The notes under the pieces were generated by a model, which ran no database searches, had not been told where the DNA came from, and was given only the letters and a program-made list of their open reading frames with translations. A stretch of DNA of 64,000 nt. It comes from Pantoea agglomerans. GTDB lineage: Bacteria; Pseudomonadota; Gammaproteobacteria; Enterobacterales; Enterobacteriaceae. The DNA is taken from NCBI RefSeq assembly GCF_020149765.1, contig NZ_CP083809.1, positions 2,542,001 to 2,606,000 on the forward strand, written 5' to 3'. Shown one piece after another: positions 8,630 through 16,632 of this stretch; the stretch's first letter is position 1, and each line of letters begins with the position of its first letter. Position numbers and translations under genes: made by a program.

Positions 8630-9061
8630 CTACATATTTCCCATGCGCGTCAACAGCTGTTGCAGCACCTGCTCCGTTGTCGCCAGCGCCTGCGGATCGA
8701 TATCGCTCAGCAGATCGGCGCGCAGCGCGTCCGCCTCGTTTTTCACTAAGGCGAAAGCCTCGTTGCCTTTTTCCGTCAGCACCAGATGGCGCTTGCGGCG
8801 ATCTTCCGGCGGCTGGACGCGCGTCAGCAGCTCCTGCTTCACCAGGCGATCAATAAGCGGCACCATGCTGGCGTCTTCCAGTCCGAGCATCTGCGCCAGC
8901 TCCGTCTGGGTCAGCGGCCGGGTTTCGCTGGCGATAAGGCCAATGGCCATCCAGCTGCTCATGCTCAGGCCGCTGTGTTTAAGATGGCGATCGACGGCCA
9001 GACGCCAGGCGTGCGCGGTTTGGTAGAGCAAATGGGTGAAGGTTTTATATTGCAGAGTCAA
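8630..9061 (-). CDS. MarR-family transcriptional regulator of the efflux operon
   Basis: A 143-aa winged-helix repressor. The recognition helix region is LTQTELAQMLGLEDASMVPLIDRL and the wing contains PPEDRRKRHLVLTEKG, both hallmarks of MarR/SlyA proteins. The only start that keeps the N-terminal helix is TTG at 9061, since the next Met is at residue 34. It is the first gene of the pump operon, as EmrR is for emrAB, so ligand-relieved autorepression of the whole operon is the likely role. Candidate operators are the inverted repeats in the 160-nt divergent region with the AraC gene. Confidence 0.9.
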   Translation of the reverse strand: MTLQYKTFTHLLYQTAHAWRLAVDRHLKHSGLSMSSWMAIGLIASETRPLTQTELAQMLGLEDASMVPLIDRLVKQELLTRVQPPEDRRKRHLVLTEKGNEAFALVKNEADALRADLLSDIDPQALATTEQVLQQLLTRMGNM

Positions 9062-9079
9062 AGCGTAGCGACCTGATTA

Positions 9080-9140
9080 TTAGAGTTCTGACTAAATGGG
9101 TGCGTTATTATACGCCGAGTAAATTGCTAATAAAAATAGC
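9080..9140. promoter_or_regulatory. Divergent marR/araC control region with two short inverted repeats
   Basis: Two AT-rich dyads lie between the divergent regulator genes: TTAG-N8-CTAA (9080-9095) and GCTA-N7-TAGC (9126-9140). MarR proteins usually bind 16-20 bp AT-rich palindromes over their own promoter, so these are candidate operators. Short and imperfect; no experimental basis. Confidence 0.35.
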
Positions 9141-9221
9141 ACAAGGCGTTAAATAATGACGCGTATGTCGTCGGGTTTTAAAGCCATATTACTACCCAGA
9201 CGAGGTAAATCTGGAGTTACT

Positions 9222-10067
9222 ATGCCCGATCGCAACAGCAACTGGATAGATCTGCGACGCGACGCCTTGCACGGCATTGAGACGATCCGCGCGCACTTTA
9301 CCGGACACGCCTACGATCCCCACTGGCACGACAGCTACCTGATTGGCGTAACAGAGCAAGGGGTGCAGCAGTTTCACTCGCGGCGTAAACAGCATCGCAG
9401 CCGACCCGGCACGGTATTTATGCTGGAGCCGGAGGAGCTGCACGACGGCGATGCGGTGGATGCGCAGGGCTTCACCTATCGCATGCTCTATCTCTCGCCG
9501 CAGCAGCTGGCGCAGCAGCTGGCGCCGCTCTCTGCCGCCGAGCGCGGCGGCGAACTCCACTTTGCCGCCACGCTGCGCAATGACAAGGCGCTTGCCTACG
9601 CCGTCTGGCACTGTTTTGACGCCCTGTGGCACGACCATCCGGCGCTGATCAAGGAGGCCACGCTTGAGCGCCTGTTTCTCCAGCTGAGCCAGCATCCGCT
9701 ATGGCGCAGCGAACCGCGTGCGGTCAACGGCGATCGCCTGCTGGCGCAGCGGGCGCGCGACTGGCTAATCGCCTGCCATGCCCACAATCCCGGCTTACAG
9801 GCGATGGCTGAGGCGCTGCAGGTGGATCGCTTTCGACTCTCGCGCCTGTTTCAGGCGCAGTGGGGGTTACCGCCGCACGCCTGGCTGGTGCAGTGGCGAC
9901 TCTCTCAGGCGCGCCGCCAGCTGGCAGCGGGCGTTGCCGCTGCCGACGTCGCGGCGGCGCTGGGCTTTGCCGATCAGAGCCACCTGGGACGCTGGTTTAA
10001 GCGCGCCTGCCATCTGACGCCGGCGCGCTATCAGCAGGCCTGCACAAATCTTCCAGACGCGGGCTGA
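9222..10067 (+). CDS. AraC-family transcriptional regulator
   Basis: About 281 aa. The start at ATG 9222 follows CTGGAG with proper spacing and begins MPDRNSNWIDL; the frame is open upstream, but that part does not look coding. The N-terminal AraC-type cupin sensor domain contains HAYDPHWHDSYLIGVTEQG. The C-terminal double helix-turn-helix (about 185-280) includes LQVDRFRLSRLFQAQWG and AAALGFADQSHLGRWFKRA. Effector unknown. It is followed 41 nt later by a DUF2000 gene on the same strand, an association common in this regulator group and probably functional. It diverges from the marR efflux operon but need not control it. Confidence 0.9.
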   Translation: MPDRNSNWIDLRRDALHGIETIRAHFTGHAYDPHWHDSYLIGVTEQGVQQFHSRRKQHRSRPGTVFMLEPEELHDGDAVDAQGFTYRMLYLSPQQLAQQLAPLSAAERGGELHFAATLRNDKALAYAVWHCFDALWHDHPALIKEATLERLFLQLSQHPLWRSEPRAVNGDRLLAQRARDWLIACHAHNPGLQAMAEALQVDRFRLSRLFQAQWGLPPHAWLVQWRLSQARRQLAAGVAAADVAAALGFADQSHLGRWFKRACHLTPARYQQACTNLPDAG

Positions 10068-10108
10068 CGAGCGCGCCACAATGCGCTTTTTCTGTCTGGA
10101 GACGTGCT

Positions 10109-10516
10109 ATGCAAGAACCCCGTTGCGTTATGATCCTGCAAAACGACCTCGCCCCTGGTAAAGCCGCTAACGCCGCGGCGGTCATTGCGCTGACTCTCGG
10201 TCAGCGCCATCCTGCCCTGGTGGGCGAAGCGCTACAGGATGCCGACGCCTGCCGCTATCCTGGTCTTATCCCCTTCGGCATTCCCGTGCTGGCGGCCACG
10301 CATGCCGAGATGGACGCGCTGCGCGCCCGCTGCGCCGGACTGGGGTGCGATCTGGTACTGTTTCCCGAACAGGGCCAGACCACCACCGACTACGCGGCCT
10401 TTAGCGCGGCGATGCGCGAAATTCCGGGCGGCGAGTGGCGTCTGTCAGGGCTGGCGCTGGTCGGCGAGAAACAGCAGGTGCGAAAACTGACCTCGAAGCT
10501 AAAGCTTTTTAGCTAA
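10109..10516 (+). CDS. DUF2000 family protein
   Basis: A 135-aa small cytosolic protein of the DUF2000 family, related in fold to peptidyl-tRNA hydrolase 2-like proteins. The N-terminal part (MILQNDLAPGKAANAAAV) and the C-terminal GLALVGEKQQVRKLTSKLKL fit the family. The biochemical role is not known. It sits just downstream of the AraC regulator, probably in the same transcript. ATG 10109 follows GGAGACGTGCT. Confidence 0.8.
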   Translation: MQEPRCVMILQNDLAPGKAANAAAVIALTLGQRHPALVGEALQDADACRYPGLIPFGIPVLAATHAEMDALRARCAGLGCDLVLFPEQGQTTTDYAAFSAAMREIPGGEWRLSGLALVGEKQQVRKLTSKLKLFS

Positions 10517-10522
10517 ACAGCC

Positions 10523-10549
10523 GCGGGAAAAGCCGCGCGCTTTTCCCGC
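10523..10549 (+). terminator. Hairpin after the DUF2000 gene
   Basis: A 10-bp perfect stem (GCGGGAAAAG with CTTTTCCCGC) and a 7-nt loop, 7 nt after the DUF2000 stop. There is no clear T run downstream, but it is the likely end of the araC-DUF2000 transcript. Confidence 0.5.
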
Positions 10550-10554
10550 ATAGC

Positions 10555-10686
10555 TGTACAATTGCTCCATTGTACAAAAAACCTGTACAGCTTTGACTCA
10601 TGATGTATACATTTATACTGTTGATAATTAACAAATAGCACAAATTGACCAATATTGTACTTGTGTCTGTACACCTTCATTGTATA
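10555..10686. promoter_or_regulatory. Cluster of TGTACA words: candidate MerR-like (BluR/MlrA-type) operators
   Basis: Within 132 bp there are four exact TGTACA hexamers (10555, 10571, 10584, 10668), one TGTACT (10656) and two TGTATA (10604, 10681). Chance predicts about 0.03 exact copies. MlrA, BluR and the LitR/CarH group of MerR-like regulators bind TGTACA-type sequences, and in E. coli BluR controls the operon that contains ariR. The ariR-like gene here begins about 200 nt downstream. The copy at 10668 lies between the -35 and -10 of a candidate promoter. Regulator identity is inference. Confidence 0.55.
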
Positions 10687-10688
10687 AC
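10661..10688 (+). promoter_or_regulatory. Candidate sigma-70 promoter inside the TGTACA cluster
   Basis: TTGTGT (10661-10666), a 16-nt spacer and TATAAC (10683-10688), which predicts a start near 10695. A second possible promoter, TTGACT (10593-10598) with TATACT (10614-10619), has a short 15-nt spacer. Confidence 0.4.
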
Positions 10689-10694
10689 TTTACC

Positions 10695-10788
10695 TCCCAT
10701 GAATCGGATAACGATTCCGTAACGAATGATGCGTTTGCGTCGCCTCTGAAGGTGTCAGTGGATTTCCACCTTCAGAGGTCCTTTTTTT
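10695..10788 (+). ncRNA. Candidate small RNA or terminated leader upstream of the ariR-like gene
   Basis: About 94 nt between a candidate promoter and a strong intrinsic terminator. It contains a 6-bp hairpin (GAATCG, loop GATAA, CGATTC at about 10701-10717), a single-stranded-looking middle and a 12-bp perfect terminator stem (10743-10754 with 10767-10778) followed by seven T residues (10782-10788). No long ORF lies in it. This architecture fits an Hfq-type small RNA, or a leader whose terminator attenuates the ariR-like gene 104 nt further on. No known family recognised. Confidence 0.45.
10743..10788 (+). terminator. Strong intrinsic terminator between the TGTACA promoter region and the ariR-like gene
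   Basis: A 12-bp perfect stem, CCTCTGAAGGTG paired with CACCTTCAGAGG, has a 12-nt loop and then TCC and seven T residues. It follows no protein-coding gene on its strand, which is why a short non-coding transcript or attenuation is suggested. Confidence 0.85.
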
Positions 10789-10891
10789 GATGAGCTGTTA
10801 CCCTTTACATCTGTCCATGTAAGGGGATTTTCATCGTTAATTGATCCGGTATCCGACCTGAACACCGGGGCTAATTTTTTAGGGCTGACAC

Positions 10892-11152
10892 ATGCAAAGC
10901 GCTGTTTCACAAACCGAAAAACAGATGGGTGATAACATCAACGCTGCGGCCGATAAAGGTGCCAGCGAGATGGAGATGCTGGGTTTAGCGATCGCAGAGA
11001 TTCTGCAGGCGGGTAAGCCTGTGACCAATAAAGCAATTATCGCTAAGTTAATCCAGCGGCTGGAGCTGGAGTCCGATGCGGCGACGCTGGAGATCTATCG
11101 CCAGCTTCTCGAGCTGGTCGTGCATAAAACACCTGACGATTTAACGGTATAG
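10892..11152 (+). CDS. AriR/YmgB-like biofilm development regulator
   Basis: An 86-aa small alpha-helical protein. Its C-terminal half (GKPVTNKAIIAKLIQRLELE followed by YRQLLELVVHKTPDD) matches the YmgB/AriR family, whose E. coli members (YcgZ, YmgA, AriR) modulate the Rcs phosphorelay, acid resistance and biofilm formation under the control of the blue-light-responsive repressor BluR. It stands alone here, without ycgZ or ymgA beside it. Upstream is a 330-nt structured control region with TGTACA repeats and a terminator. Between that terminator and the ATG are two further dyads (about 10800-10825 and 10846-10868). ATG 10892 has only a weak ribosome-binding site (AGGGCTGACAC). Confidence 0.8.
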   Translation: MQSAVSQTEKQMGDNINAAADKGASEMEMLGLAIAEILQAGKPVTNKAIIAKLIQRLELESDAATLEIYRQLLELVVHKTPDDLTV

Positions 11153-11297
11153 TCCCGACTCCAGGGATGGAGTCATCCTACTGCTTCCGCCAGCGCTGGC
11201 AAATTTCCCCCTCAGACAGTACTCTCTCCAGCTGAATTTCTGCTGCGCTCCTCGCGTCTGTTGCGAGAGCGAATAATTAAAAAGAGCCTGCAAGTTT

Positions 11298-12797
11298 ATG
11301 AGTCAATCTACTGACGTTGCCCAAAACCTGGACAACGACCTGAGCCTGGGGCGCGTGTTGCGTTCCCCTGTCCTGCTCGCCCGTGAATCTCTTGCCGGCG
11401 TGATCACCGCGCTGGCGCTAATCCCGGAAGTGATCTCCTTTTCCGTTATCGCCGGCGTCGATCCAAAGGTCAGCCTGGTGGCGTCCGTGGTGCTCTGCCT
11501 GACGCTTTCGGTGCTGGGCGGACGCCCGGCGATGGTGACCGCCGCCGCCGGTTCGGTGGCGCTGGTCATCGGCCCAATGGTGCATGCGCACGGCGTGGCC
11601 TATATTCTGCCCGCCGTGGTGCTGGGGGGTGTCATTCAGATCCTGTTTGGCGTGGCCGGTCTGGCGCGCATGATGCGCTATATTCCGCGCTCGGTGATGC
11701 TCGGCTTTGTCAACGCGCTGGGCGTGCTGATTTTCTTCGCGCAGGTGCCGCACGTCTGGGGGCAAAGCGCGCTGGTTTGGCTGCTGTTCGCCGTAACGCT
11801 GGCAATTGTGCTGCTGCTGCCGCGCGTGCTGAAAAGCGTGCCCTCGCCGCTGGTCGCTATCCTGGTCGTTACCGCCGTCGCGCTGCTGCTCGGCTGGCGC
11901 GTGCCCAACGTGGGCGATGAAGGCCCGATGAGCGCCGGTTTACCCGGCCTCAATGCGCTACAGGTGCCGTTGAGCCTGCAGACCCTGCAGATCGTCTGGC
12001 CGACCGCGCTCAGCATCGCCTTTGTTGGCCTGATGGAGTCGCTGCTTACCGCCAAGCTGGTGGACGATCTTACCGATACGCTCTCCAGCAAGCGCCGCGA
12101 GTCCTGGGGATTAGGCGTCGCCAATATTTTCGCCGCCTTTTATGGCGGCATCGCCGGCTGCGCAATGATCGGCCAGACTATCGTCAACGTCGAGCTGGGC
12201 AAGGCGCGCACGCGCCTCTCCACCCTGGTCGCCGGGCTGGTACTGCTGCTGCTGGTGACCGGCCTGAGCGCCGTAATGGCGCAGATTCCGATGGTGGTGC
12301 TGGCGGGGATCATGATGGTGGTCGCGGTGAAGACGGTAAACTGGCACAGCCTGCAGCCCGCGACGCTCCGACGCATGCCCTGGTCGGAAACGCTGGTTAT
12401 GGCGCTGACGATTATCGTGACGGTATGGAGCGGCAACCTGGCGCTGGGGGTACTGGCAGGGGTGATCACCGCCGTAATGCTGTTTGCGCGCCGTATCGCA
12501 CACGTGATCCACGCCGAACGCGAACTCAGCCCGGACGGTCAGTCGGTGCGCTATCGCGTGCGCGGCCCGCTCTTTTTCGCCAGCAGCAACGATCTGTTTG
12601 AGCATTTCGACTACGGCCATGACCCGAAACAGGTCACGATCGATCTTACCGATGCGCAGATCTGGGACGCCTCGTCGGTGGCCGCGCTTGACGGCATTGA
12701 ATACCGCTATCAGCGCCATGGCGCGCAGGTTACCCTTGTCGGCCTGGATACGCGCAGCAGCGACTTTCATCGTCGCCTGACCGGCAAATTTGAGTAA
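11298..12797 (+). CDS. SulP-family inorganic anion transporter with STAS domain
   Basis: A 499-aa inner-membrane permease with a SLC26/SulP core of about 12-14 membrane segments (residues 25-400), including the N-terminal motif LAGVITALALIPEVISFSVIAGVDP and FVGLMESLLTAKLVDD. A C-terminal cytosolic STAS domain (about 415-495) contains LTDAQIWDASSVAALDG. SulP proteins move sulfate, bicarbonate or dicarboxylates; the substrate is not fixed by the sequence. It appears monocistronic, 145 nt downstream of the ariR-like gene, and ends near a strong hairpin shared with the convergent small membrane gene. Confidence 0.92.
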   Translation: MSQSTDVAQNLDNDLSLGRVLRSPVLLARESLAGVITALALIPEVISFSVIAGVDPKVSLVASVVLCLTLSVLGGRPAMVTAAAGSVALVIGPMVHAHGVAYILPAVVLGGVIQILFGVAGLARMMRYIPRSVMLGFVNALGVLIFFAQVPHVWGQSALVWLLFAVTLAIVLLLPRVLKSVPSPLVAILVVTAVALLLGWRVPNVGDEGPMSAGLPGLNALQVPLSLQTLQIVWPTALSIAFVGLMESLLTAKLVDDLTDTLSSKRRESWGLGVANIFAAFYGGIAGCAMIGQTIVNVELGKARTRLSTLVAGLVLLLLVTGLSAVMAQIPMVVLAGIMMVVAVKTVNWHSLQPATLRRMPWSETLVMALTIIVTVWSGNLALGVLAGVITAVMLFARRIAHVIHAERELSPDGQSVRYRVRGPLFFASSNDLFEHFDYGHDPKQVTIDLTDAQIWDASSVAALDGIEYRYQRHGAQVTLVGLDTRSSDFHRRLTGKFE

Positions 12798-12814
12798 CTC
12801 GCGACAGATAACAG

Positions 12815-12837
12815 GATGCGGCGACGTACGCCGCATC
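12815..12837. terminator. Hairpin between convergent SulP and small membrane genes
   Basis: A 9-bp perfect stem (GATGCGGCG with CGCCGCATC) and a 5-nt loop in the 44-nt gap between two convergent genes. There is no pronounced T run on either side; a bidirectional terminator is likely but not certain. Confidence 0.5.
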
Positions 12838-12841
12838 GCCG

Positions 12842-13045
12842 TTAAAGCGGTTTGGCCTGACGACGGGCCTTATAGCGCCCAATCAGCGTCGTCATCGCCT
12901 GGTAGATCACGCCTGCATAGAGACTTTGCAACACCGCCATTCCCGTTTCCATTCCCTCTTTTTGCCAGAAGCAGAACCACATAAACAGGCCCCACAGCAG
13001 GGAAAACAGTAGACAGCCTTTAATAAATTTCACCACGCCCTGCAT
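12842..13045 (-). CDS. Small hydrophobic membrane protein, 67 aa
   Basis: Two hydrophobic stretches are visible: about residues 8-28 (GCLLFSLLWGLFMWFCFW) and about 37-55. A basic C-terminal tail (GRYKARRQAKPL) places the C-terminus in the cytosol by the positive-inside rule. I do not recognise a family. ATG 13045 follows AAGGATATAAG at usable spacing. It converges with the SulP gene and diverges from the small lipoprotein gene. Probably a real small inner-membrane protein; function unknown. Confidence 0.6.
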   Translation of the reverse strand: MQGVVKFIKGCLLFSLLWGLFMWFCFWQKEGMETGMAVLQSLYAGVIYQAMTTLIGRYKARRQAKPL

Positions 13046-13275
13046 CTTATATCCTTCTTTATCCCCGCAGCCCGTGCCGCGTTACTGAGGCGTGAAAGTA
13101 TCCTATAGCGCGGCGTTTTGCACTTCAGGCTGCATCAGATGAGAGGCGGGTCAAATTTTAGGGCGCGGCATAATTTAAGCGTTTCCCGCTGGTGCGCTGG
13201 CGCTGAGCTGCTACGCTTTAATTTCATTGCATTTTTATGCTTTCTTTTTCAATACCGGAGAATGAGGTGGCAACG

Positions 13276-13446
13276 ATGAACAACGTGAAAAAAGGGATAT
13301 GCATTACGCTGGCGGTACTGGCGCTGGCGGGCTGTATGCACCGCAGCGACGCGATTAAGTCCGATGGCCGTCCTCATGCGCCAAGCGGCCAGTCGTCGCC
13401 GGGCGGCACGCTGGGCTCAGGTCCGGTTGGCCAGCCGCAGTCATAA
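13276..13446 (+). CDS. Small lipoprotein, 56 aa
   Basis: ATG 13276 follows GAGGTGG and gives MNNVKKGICITLAVLALAGC, a textbook lipoprotein signal with lipobox LAGC, so Cys20 would be lipidated. The mature part is only about 37 residues, rich in Gly, Ser and Pro (SGQSSPGGTLGSGPVGQPQS), and looks unfolded. An upstream in-frame ATG at 13237 would spoil the signal peptide. A strong terminator follows at once. No family recognised; probably an outer-membrane-anchored small protein of unknown role. Confidence 0.7.
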   Translation: MNNVKKGICITLAVLALAGCMHRSDAIKSDGRPHAPSGQSSPGGTLGSGPVGQPQS

Positions 13447-13450
13447 TCAA

Positions 13451-13482
13451 ACAAACCCGGCGCTGGCCGGGTTTGTTATTTT
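13451..13482 (+). terminator. Intrinsic terminator of the small lipoprotein gene
   Basis: An 11-bp perfect stem (ACAAACCCGGC with GCCGGGTTTGT), a 4-nt loop, then TATTTTC. It starts 5 nt after the stop codon. Confidence 0.85.
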
Positions 13483-13664
13483 CCCCCGGCCGTCAGGGAT
13501 GCAGGATGGCTGAGAAAGCGCGCGGTGGGTCACCTGTTATTGCACGGCCTGCCTGCCAATCCTTAAACGACACAGGTGAATGGCATCGCCGGCATGTGCG
13601 TTTCCACTCTCCCCTCCCCAGCCTGTAAGGATATAAGGTCACGCCAGCAAGGAAATTTGGGCAC

Positions 13665-13687
13665 AAAAAAACCGCCCTGAAGGCGGT
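13665..13687 (-). terminator. Intrinsic terminator of the tRNA cluster
   Basis: On the minus strand, ACCGCC paired with GGCGGT (5-nt loop) is followed by a run of T (13665-13670). It lies 56 nt after tRNA-Leu and closes the pgsA-glyW-cysT-leuZ-type transcript. The 180 nt between it and the lipoprotein terminator hold nothing recognisable. Confidence 0.85.
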
Positions 13688-13742
13688 CACGACATTGCTT
13701 ACTACTGCTTTATTTTAATTAGGTTCTTTCAATCGACAGATA

Positions 13743-13828
13743 TGGTGCCCGGGGCGGGACTTGAACCCGCACGACCATAAGCCGAGGGATTTTAAATCCC
13801 TTGTGTCTACCGATTTCACCACCCGGGC
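13743..13828 (-). tRNA. leuZ: tRNA-Leu(UAA)
   Basis: An 86-nt class II tRNA with encoded CCA. The acceptor is GCCCGGG pairing with CCCGGGC, the anticodon loop TTTAAAA has anticodon UAA, a long variable arm is present, and the T arm GGGTTCAAGTCCC is normal. It is the last of three tRNAs downstream of pgsA, the same Gly-Cys-Leu order as E. coli glyW-cysT-leuZ. Confidence 0.97.
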
Positions 13829-13839
13829 AGGGTGTAAAG

Positions 13840-13913
13840 TGGAGGCGCGTCCCGGAGTCGAACCGAGGTGGACGGATTTGCAATCCGCTGCATGGCCACT
13901 CTGCCAACGCGCC
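13840..13913 (-). tRNA. cysT: tRNA-Cys(GCA)
   Basis: A 74-nt tRNA with encoded CCA. The acceptor is GGCGCGT, and the anticodon stem-loop GCGGATTGCAAATCCGT has anticodon GCA. It lies between tRNA-Leu and tRNA-Gly in the conserved cluster after pgsA. Confidence 0.97.
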
Positions 13914-13954
13914 TTTATCCGCTGTGCCGTCAGGTTAATCCTGACCTGCAAATC

Positions 13955-14030
<76 letters not shown>

Positions 14031-14182
14031 ATTGTTCAGCAATCTAATGGAACTTGCTGATTTTACTTATCTTCTGGCAGCCTTGCCGCCGTTCGATGCG
14101 ATGCATTCTACTGACCTGACGCACTGAGTCAACAGAATTATCTTCACAGTGCGTCCGTTTGCTGCTTTTTAAATCGCTTCGA

Positions 14183-14731
14183 TCAGCTATCGAGCAGATC
14201 GCCGCGCGCAGCGCTTAAATACTGAAACATTGACCAGAATGTCAGCACGGCGGCGATATAGAGCGCCACGACCCCTACGGCGATAACCGTGGTGTCAGGA
14301 CGCCACAGCAGCGCGACCAGCGACAGCATCTGCGCCGTGGTTTTCACCTTGCCGATCCAGGAAACCGCAACGCTGCTGCGCTTGCCGATTTCCGCCATCC
14401 ACTCGCGCAGCGCGGAGATAATGATTTCGCGCGCGATCATGGTTGCGGCCGGCAGGGTGATCCACCAGGCGTGAAAGTATTCCGCCACCAGGACCAGCGC
14501 AATCGCCACCATGACCTTGTCGGCCACGGGATCAAGAAAGGCGCCGAAGCGCGTAGTTTGCTTCCAGCGGCGCGCGAGAAAGCCGTCAAACCAGTCGGTG
14601 ACGGCGGCGACCACGAAGATCAGCGCGGTGGCGAACGGCGCCCAGTAGAACGGCAGATAGAAAGCCAGCACGAAGAAAGGAATCAGGACGACTCGAAACA
14701 GGGTGAGACACGTCGGAATGTTAAATTGCAT
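14183..14731 (-). CDS. pgsA: CDP-diacylglycerol--glycerol-3-phosphate 3-phosphatidyltransferase PgsA
   Basis: 182 aa, the same length as E. coli PgsA, using ATG 14731 ([13 protein letters not shown]); an in-frame ATG 22 codons upstream is not needed. It makes phosphatidylglycerol-phosphate, the committed step to phosphatidylglycerol and cardiolipin, in the inner membrane. The CDP-alcohol phosphotransferase signature [27 protein letters not shown] (about residues 55-81), with its aspartates, is intact, and there are four to six hydrophobic helices. Its position between uvrC and the tRNA cluster is conserved in enterobacteria. Confidence 0.97.
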   Translation of the reverse strand: MQFNIPTCLTLFRVVLIPFFVLAFYLPFYWAPFATALIFVVAAVTDWFDGFLARRWKQTTRFGAFLDPVADKVMVAIALVLVAEYFHAWWITLPAATMIAREIIISALREWMAEIGKRSSVAVSWIGKVKTTAQMLSLVALLWRPDTTVIAVGVVALYIAAVLTFWSMFQYLSAARGDLLDS

Positions 14732-14799
14732 ATGCCGGTAACTGTCTGGAATGGGTAGAATTTCCCCTATGTTCCTACATTGCCTCACCTGTTTCAATG

Positions 14800-16632
14800 C
14801 TAGTGTTTTAGCGAATGGTATATTTTTTCCGCCAGTGCGAACGAAATACCGGGCACATTGGCGATCTCCTCAACCGTGGCGTTCATCAAGGGTTGCAGGC
14901 CGCCCATATACTTAAGCAGCTGCTGGCGACGTTTTGGGCCGATACCTTCGATGCTCTCCAGCGCGCTGGTGTTCTTTACTTTCGCCCGTTTTTTTCGATG
15001 GCCCGAAATTGCATGATTGTGAGCGTCATCACGAATATGCTGAATCACATGCAGCGCCGCGGAGTCTGGCGGCAGCGAAACGCCCTCACCTTCCGCCTCG
15101 AAGAAGAGCGTTTCCAGGCCCGCTTTACGATCGCTGCCTTTCGCCACGCCCAGTAAAATCGGCCGCGATTTATCCCACTCCACCTCCAGCTCGGCAAAAA
15201 CCTGCTTCGCCTGCGACAGCTGTCCCTTGCCGCCGTCGATCAGGATAACGTCGGGAATTTTATCCTCTTCCAGCGCTTTGCCGTAGCGGCGGCGCAACAC
15301 CTGATTCATCGCCGCGTAATCATCGCCGGGCGTGATGCCTTCGATATTGTATCGACGGTAGTCGCTGCGCAGCGGACCGTTAGCGTCGAATACCACGCAG
15401 GAGGCGATGGTCTGCTCCCCCATGGTATGGCTGATATCGAAGCACTCCATGCGGTTAATTTTGTCCAGCTCAAGGAACTGCGCCAGCGCCGCCAGCCGCT
15501 GCTGAATAGTGGAGTGCTGTGACAGCCGCGTGGTGAGCGCCGTCGCCGCGTTGGTGCGCGCCAGCTTAAGGTAGCGCGCGCGGTCGCCGCGCGGTTTGCT
15601 CTGGATGGCCACGTGGCGCCCCGCCAGCTCGCTCAGCGACGCGGAGAGCAGCTCGCGCTCCGGCAGGTCGAAATCGAGCAGGATATCGCCCGGCAGCGTG
15701 CGCGCTTCGCTGCCCTGCAGGTAAAACTGGCCGACAAAAGTCTGTACCACCTCCGCCAGCTCGGTATCGGCCGGGACTTTCGGGAAGTAGCTGCGGCTGC
15801 CCAGCACTTTGCCCTGGCGGATAAAGAGGACGTGCAGGCAGGCCATCCCGGCGTCGTAGGCGACGCCGATAACGTCGAGATCGTCGCCCTGATTAGAGAC
15901 GAACTGTTTTTCGGTAATGCGGCGTACCGCCTGGATCTGGTCGCGCAGACGCGCTGCCTCTTCGAAGCGCAGCCCGATGCTCGCCTCTTCCATGCGCTTC
16001 ACCAGCATATTCAGCACCTGGTCATCCTTACCGGCGAGAAACAGCCGCACATATTCTGTCTGCTGCGCATACTCCTCTTCGCTCACCAGACCGGCGACGC
16101 AGGGACCGAGGCAGCGCCCAATCTGATATTGCAGACAGGGCCGCGAGCGATTGCGGTAGACGCTGTTTTCACACTGGCGAATCGGAAACACCTTCTGCAT
16201 CAGCGCCAGGGTTTCGCGCACCGCGTAGCCGTTCGGGAACGGGCCGAAATACTCCCCTTTCGCGTGTTTCGCACCGCGATGATAGGCCAGCCGCGGATGC
16301 GTATCGCCGCTGAGAAAGATAAACGGATAAGATTTATCATCGCGCATCAGCACGTTGTAACGCGGCTGATAGAGCTTGATATAGTTATGCTCAAGCAGCA
16401 GCGCTTCCGTTTCGGTGTGGGTAACGGTGACGTCTATATGATGGATGTTGCTGACCAGCACCTCAGTCTTTCGGCTGCCGACGTGGCTGCGAAAGTAGCT
16501 GCTGAGGCGCTTTTTAAGATCTTTGGCTTTTCCTACATAGATCACGGTGTCCGAGGCATCGTACATGCGATACACGCCCGGCTGACTGGTCACCGTGCTG
16601 AGAAAGGCTTTGGCGTTGAAAACTTCACTCAC
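14800..16632 (-). CDS. uvrC: Excinuclease ABC subunit C
   Basis: 610 aa, the E. coli length. It makes the two incisions that flank a UvrAB-marked lesion in nucleotide excision repair. The N-terminal GIY-YIG nuclease ([21 protein letters not shown], about 19-40) makes the 3' cut. The UVR domain (about 204-239) binds UvrB, an RNase H-like nuclease domain with [14 protein letters not shown] makes the 5' cut, and tandem helix-hairpin-helix motifs end the protein ([21 protein letters not shown]). Its start overlaps the uvrY stop by 8 nt, so the two are co-transcribed, as in E. coli. Confidence 0.98.
   Translation of the reverse strand: MSEVFNAKAFLSTVTSQPGVYRMYDASDTVIYVGKAKDLKKRLSSYFRSHVGSRKTEVLVSNIHHIDVTVTHTETEALLLEHNYIKLYQPRYNVLMRDDKSYPFIFLSGDTHPRLAYHRGAKHAKGEYFGPFPNGYAVRETLALMQKVFPIRQCENSVYRNRSRPCLQYQIGRCLGPCVAGLVSEEEYAQQTEYVRLFLAGKDDQVLNMLVKRMEEASIGLRFEEAARLRDQIQAVRRITEKQFVSNQGDDLDVIGVAYDAGMACLHVLFIRQGKVLGSRSYFPKVPADTELAEVVQTFVGQFYLQGSEARTLPGDILLDFDLPERELLSASLSELAGRHVAIQSKPRGDRARYLKLARTNAATALTTRLSQHSTIQQRLAALAQFLELDKINRMECFDISHTMGEQTIASCVVFDANGPLRSDYRRYNIEGITPGDDYAAMNQVLRRRYGKALEEDKIPDVILIDGGKGQLSQAKQVFAELEVEWDKSRPILLGVAKGSDRKAGLETLFFEAEGEGVSLPPDSAALHVIQHIRDDAHNHAISGHRKKRAKVKNTSALESIEGIGPKRRQQLLKYMGGLQPLMNATVEEIANVPGISFALAEKIYHSLKH

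Noticed and set aside
7158..9026. 622-codon plus-strand ORF
   Set aside because: Antisense of the MFS transporter and marR; composition is His/Gln/Arg-biased with no domain.
13493..13690. 65-codon minus-strand ORF downstream of the tRNA cluster
   Set aside because: Begins inside the tRNA terminator hairpin and has no ribosome-binding site; protein-like features are absent.
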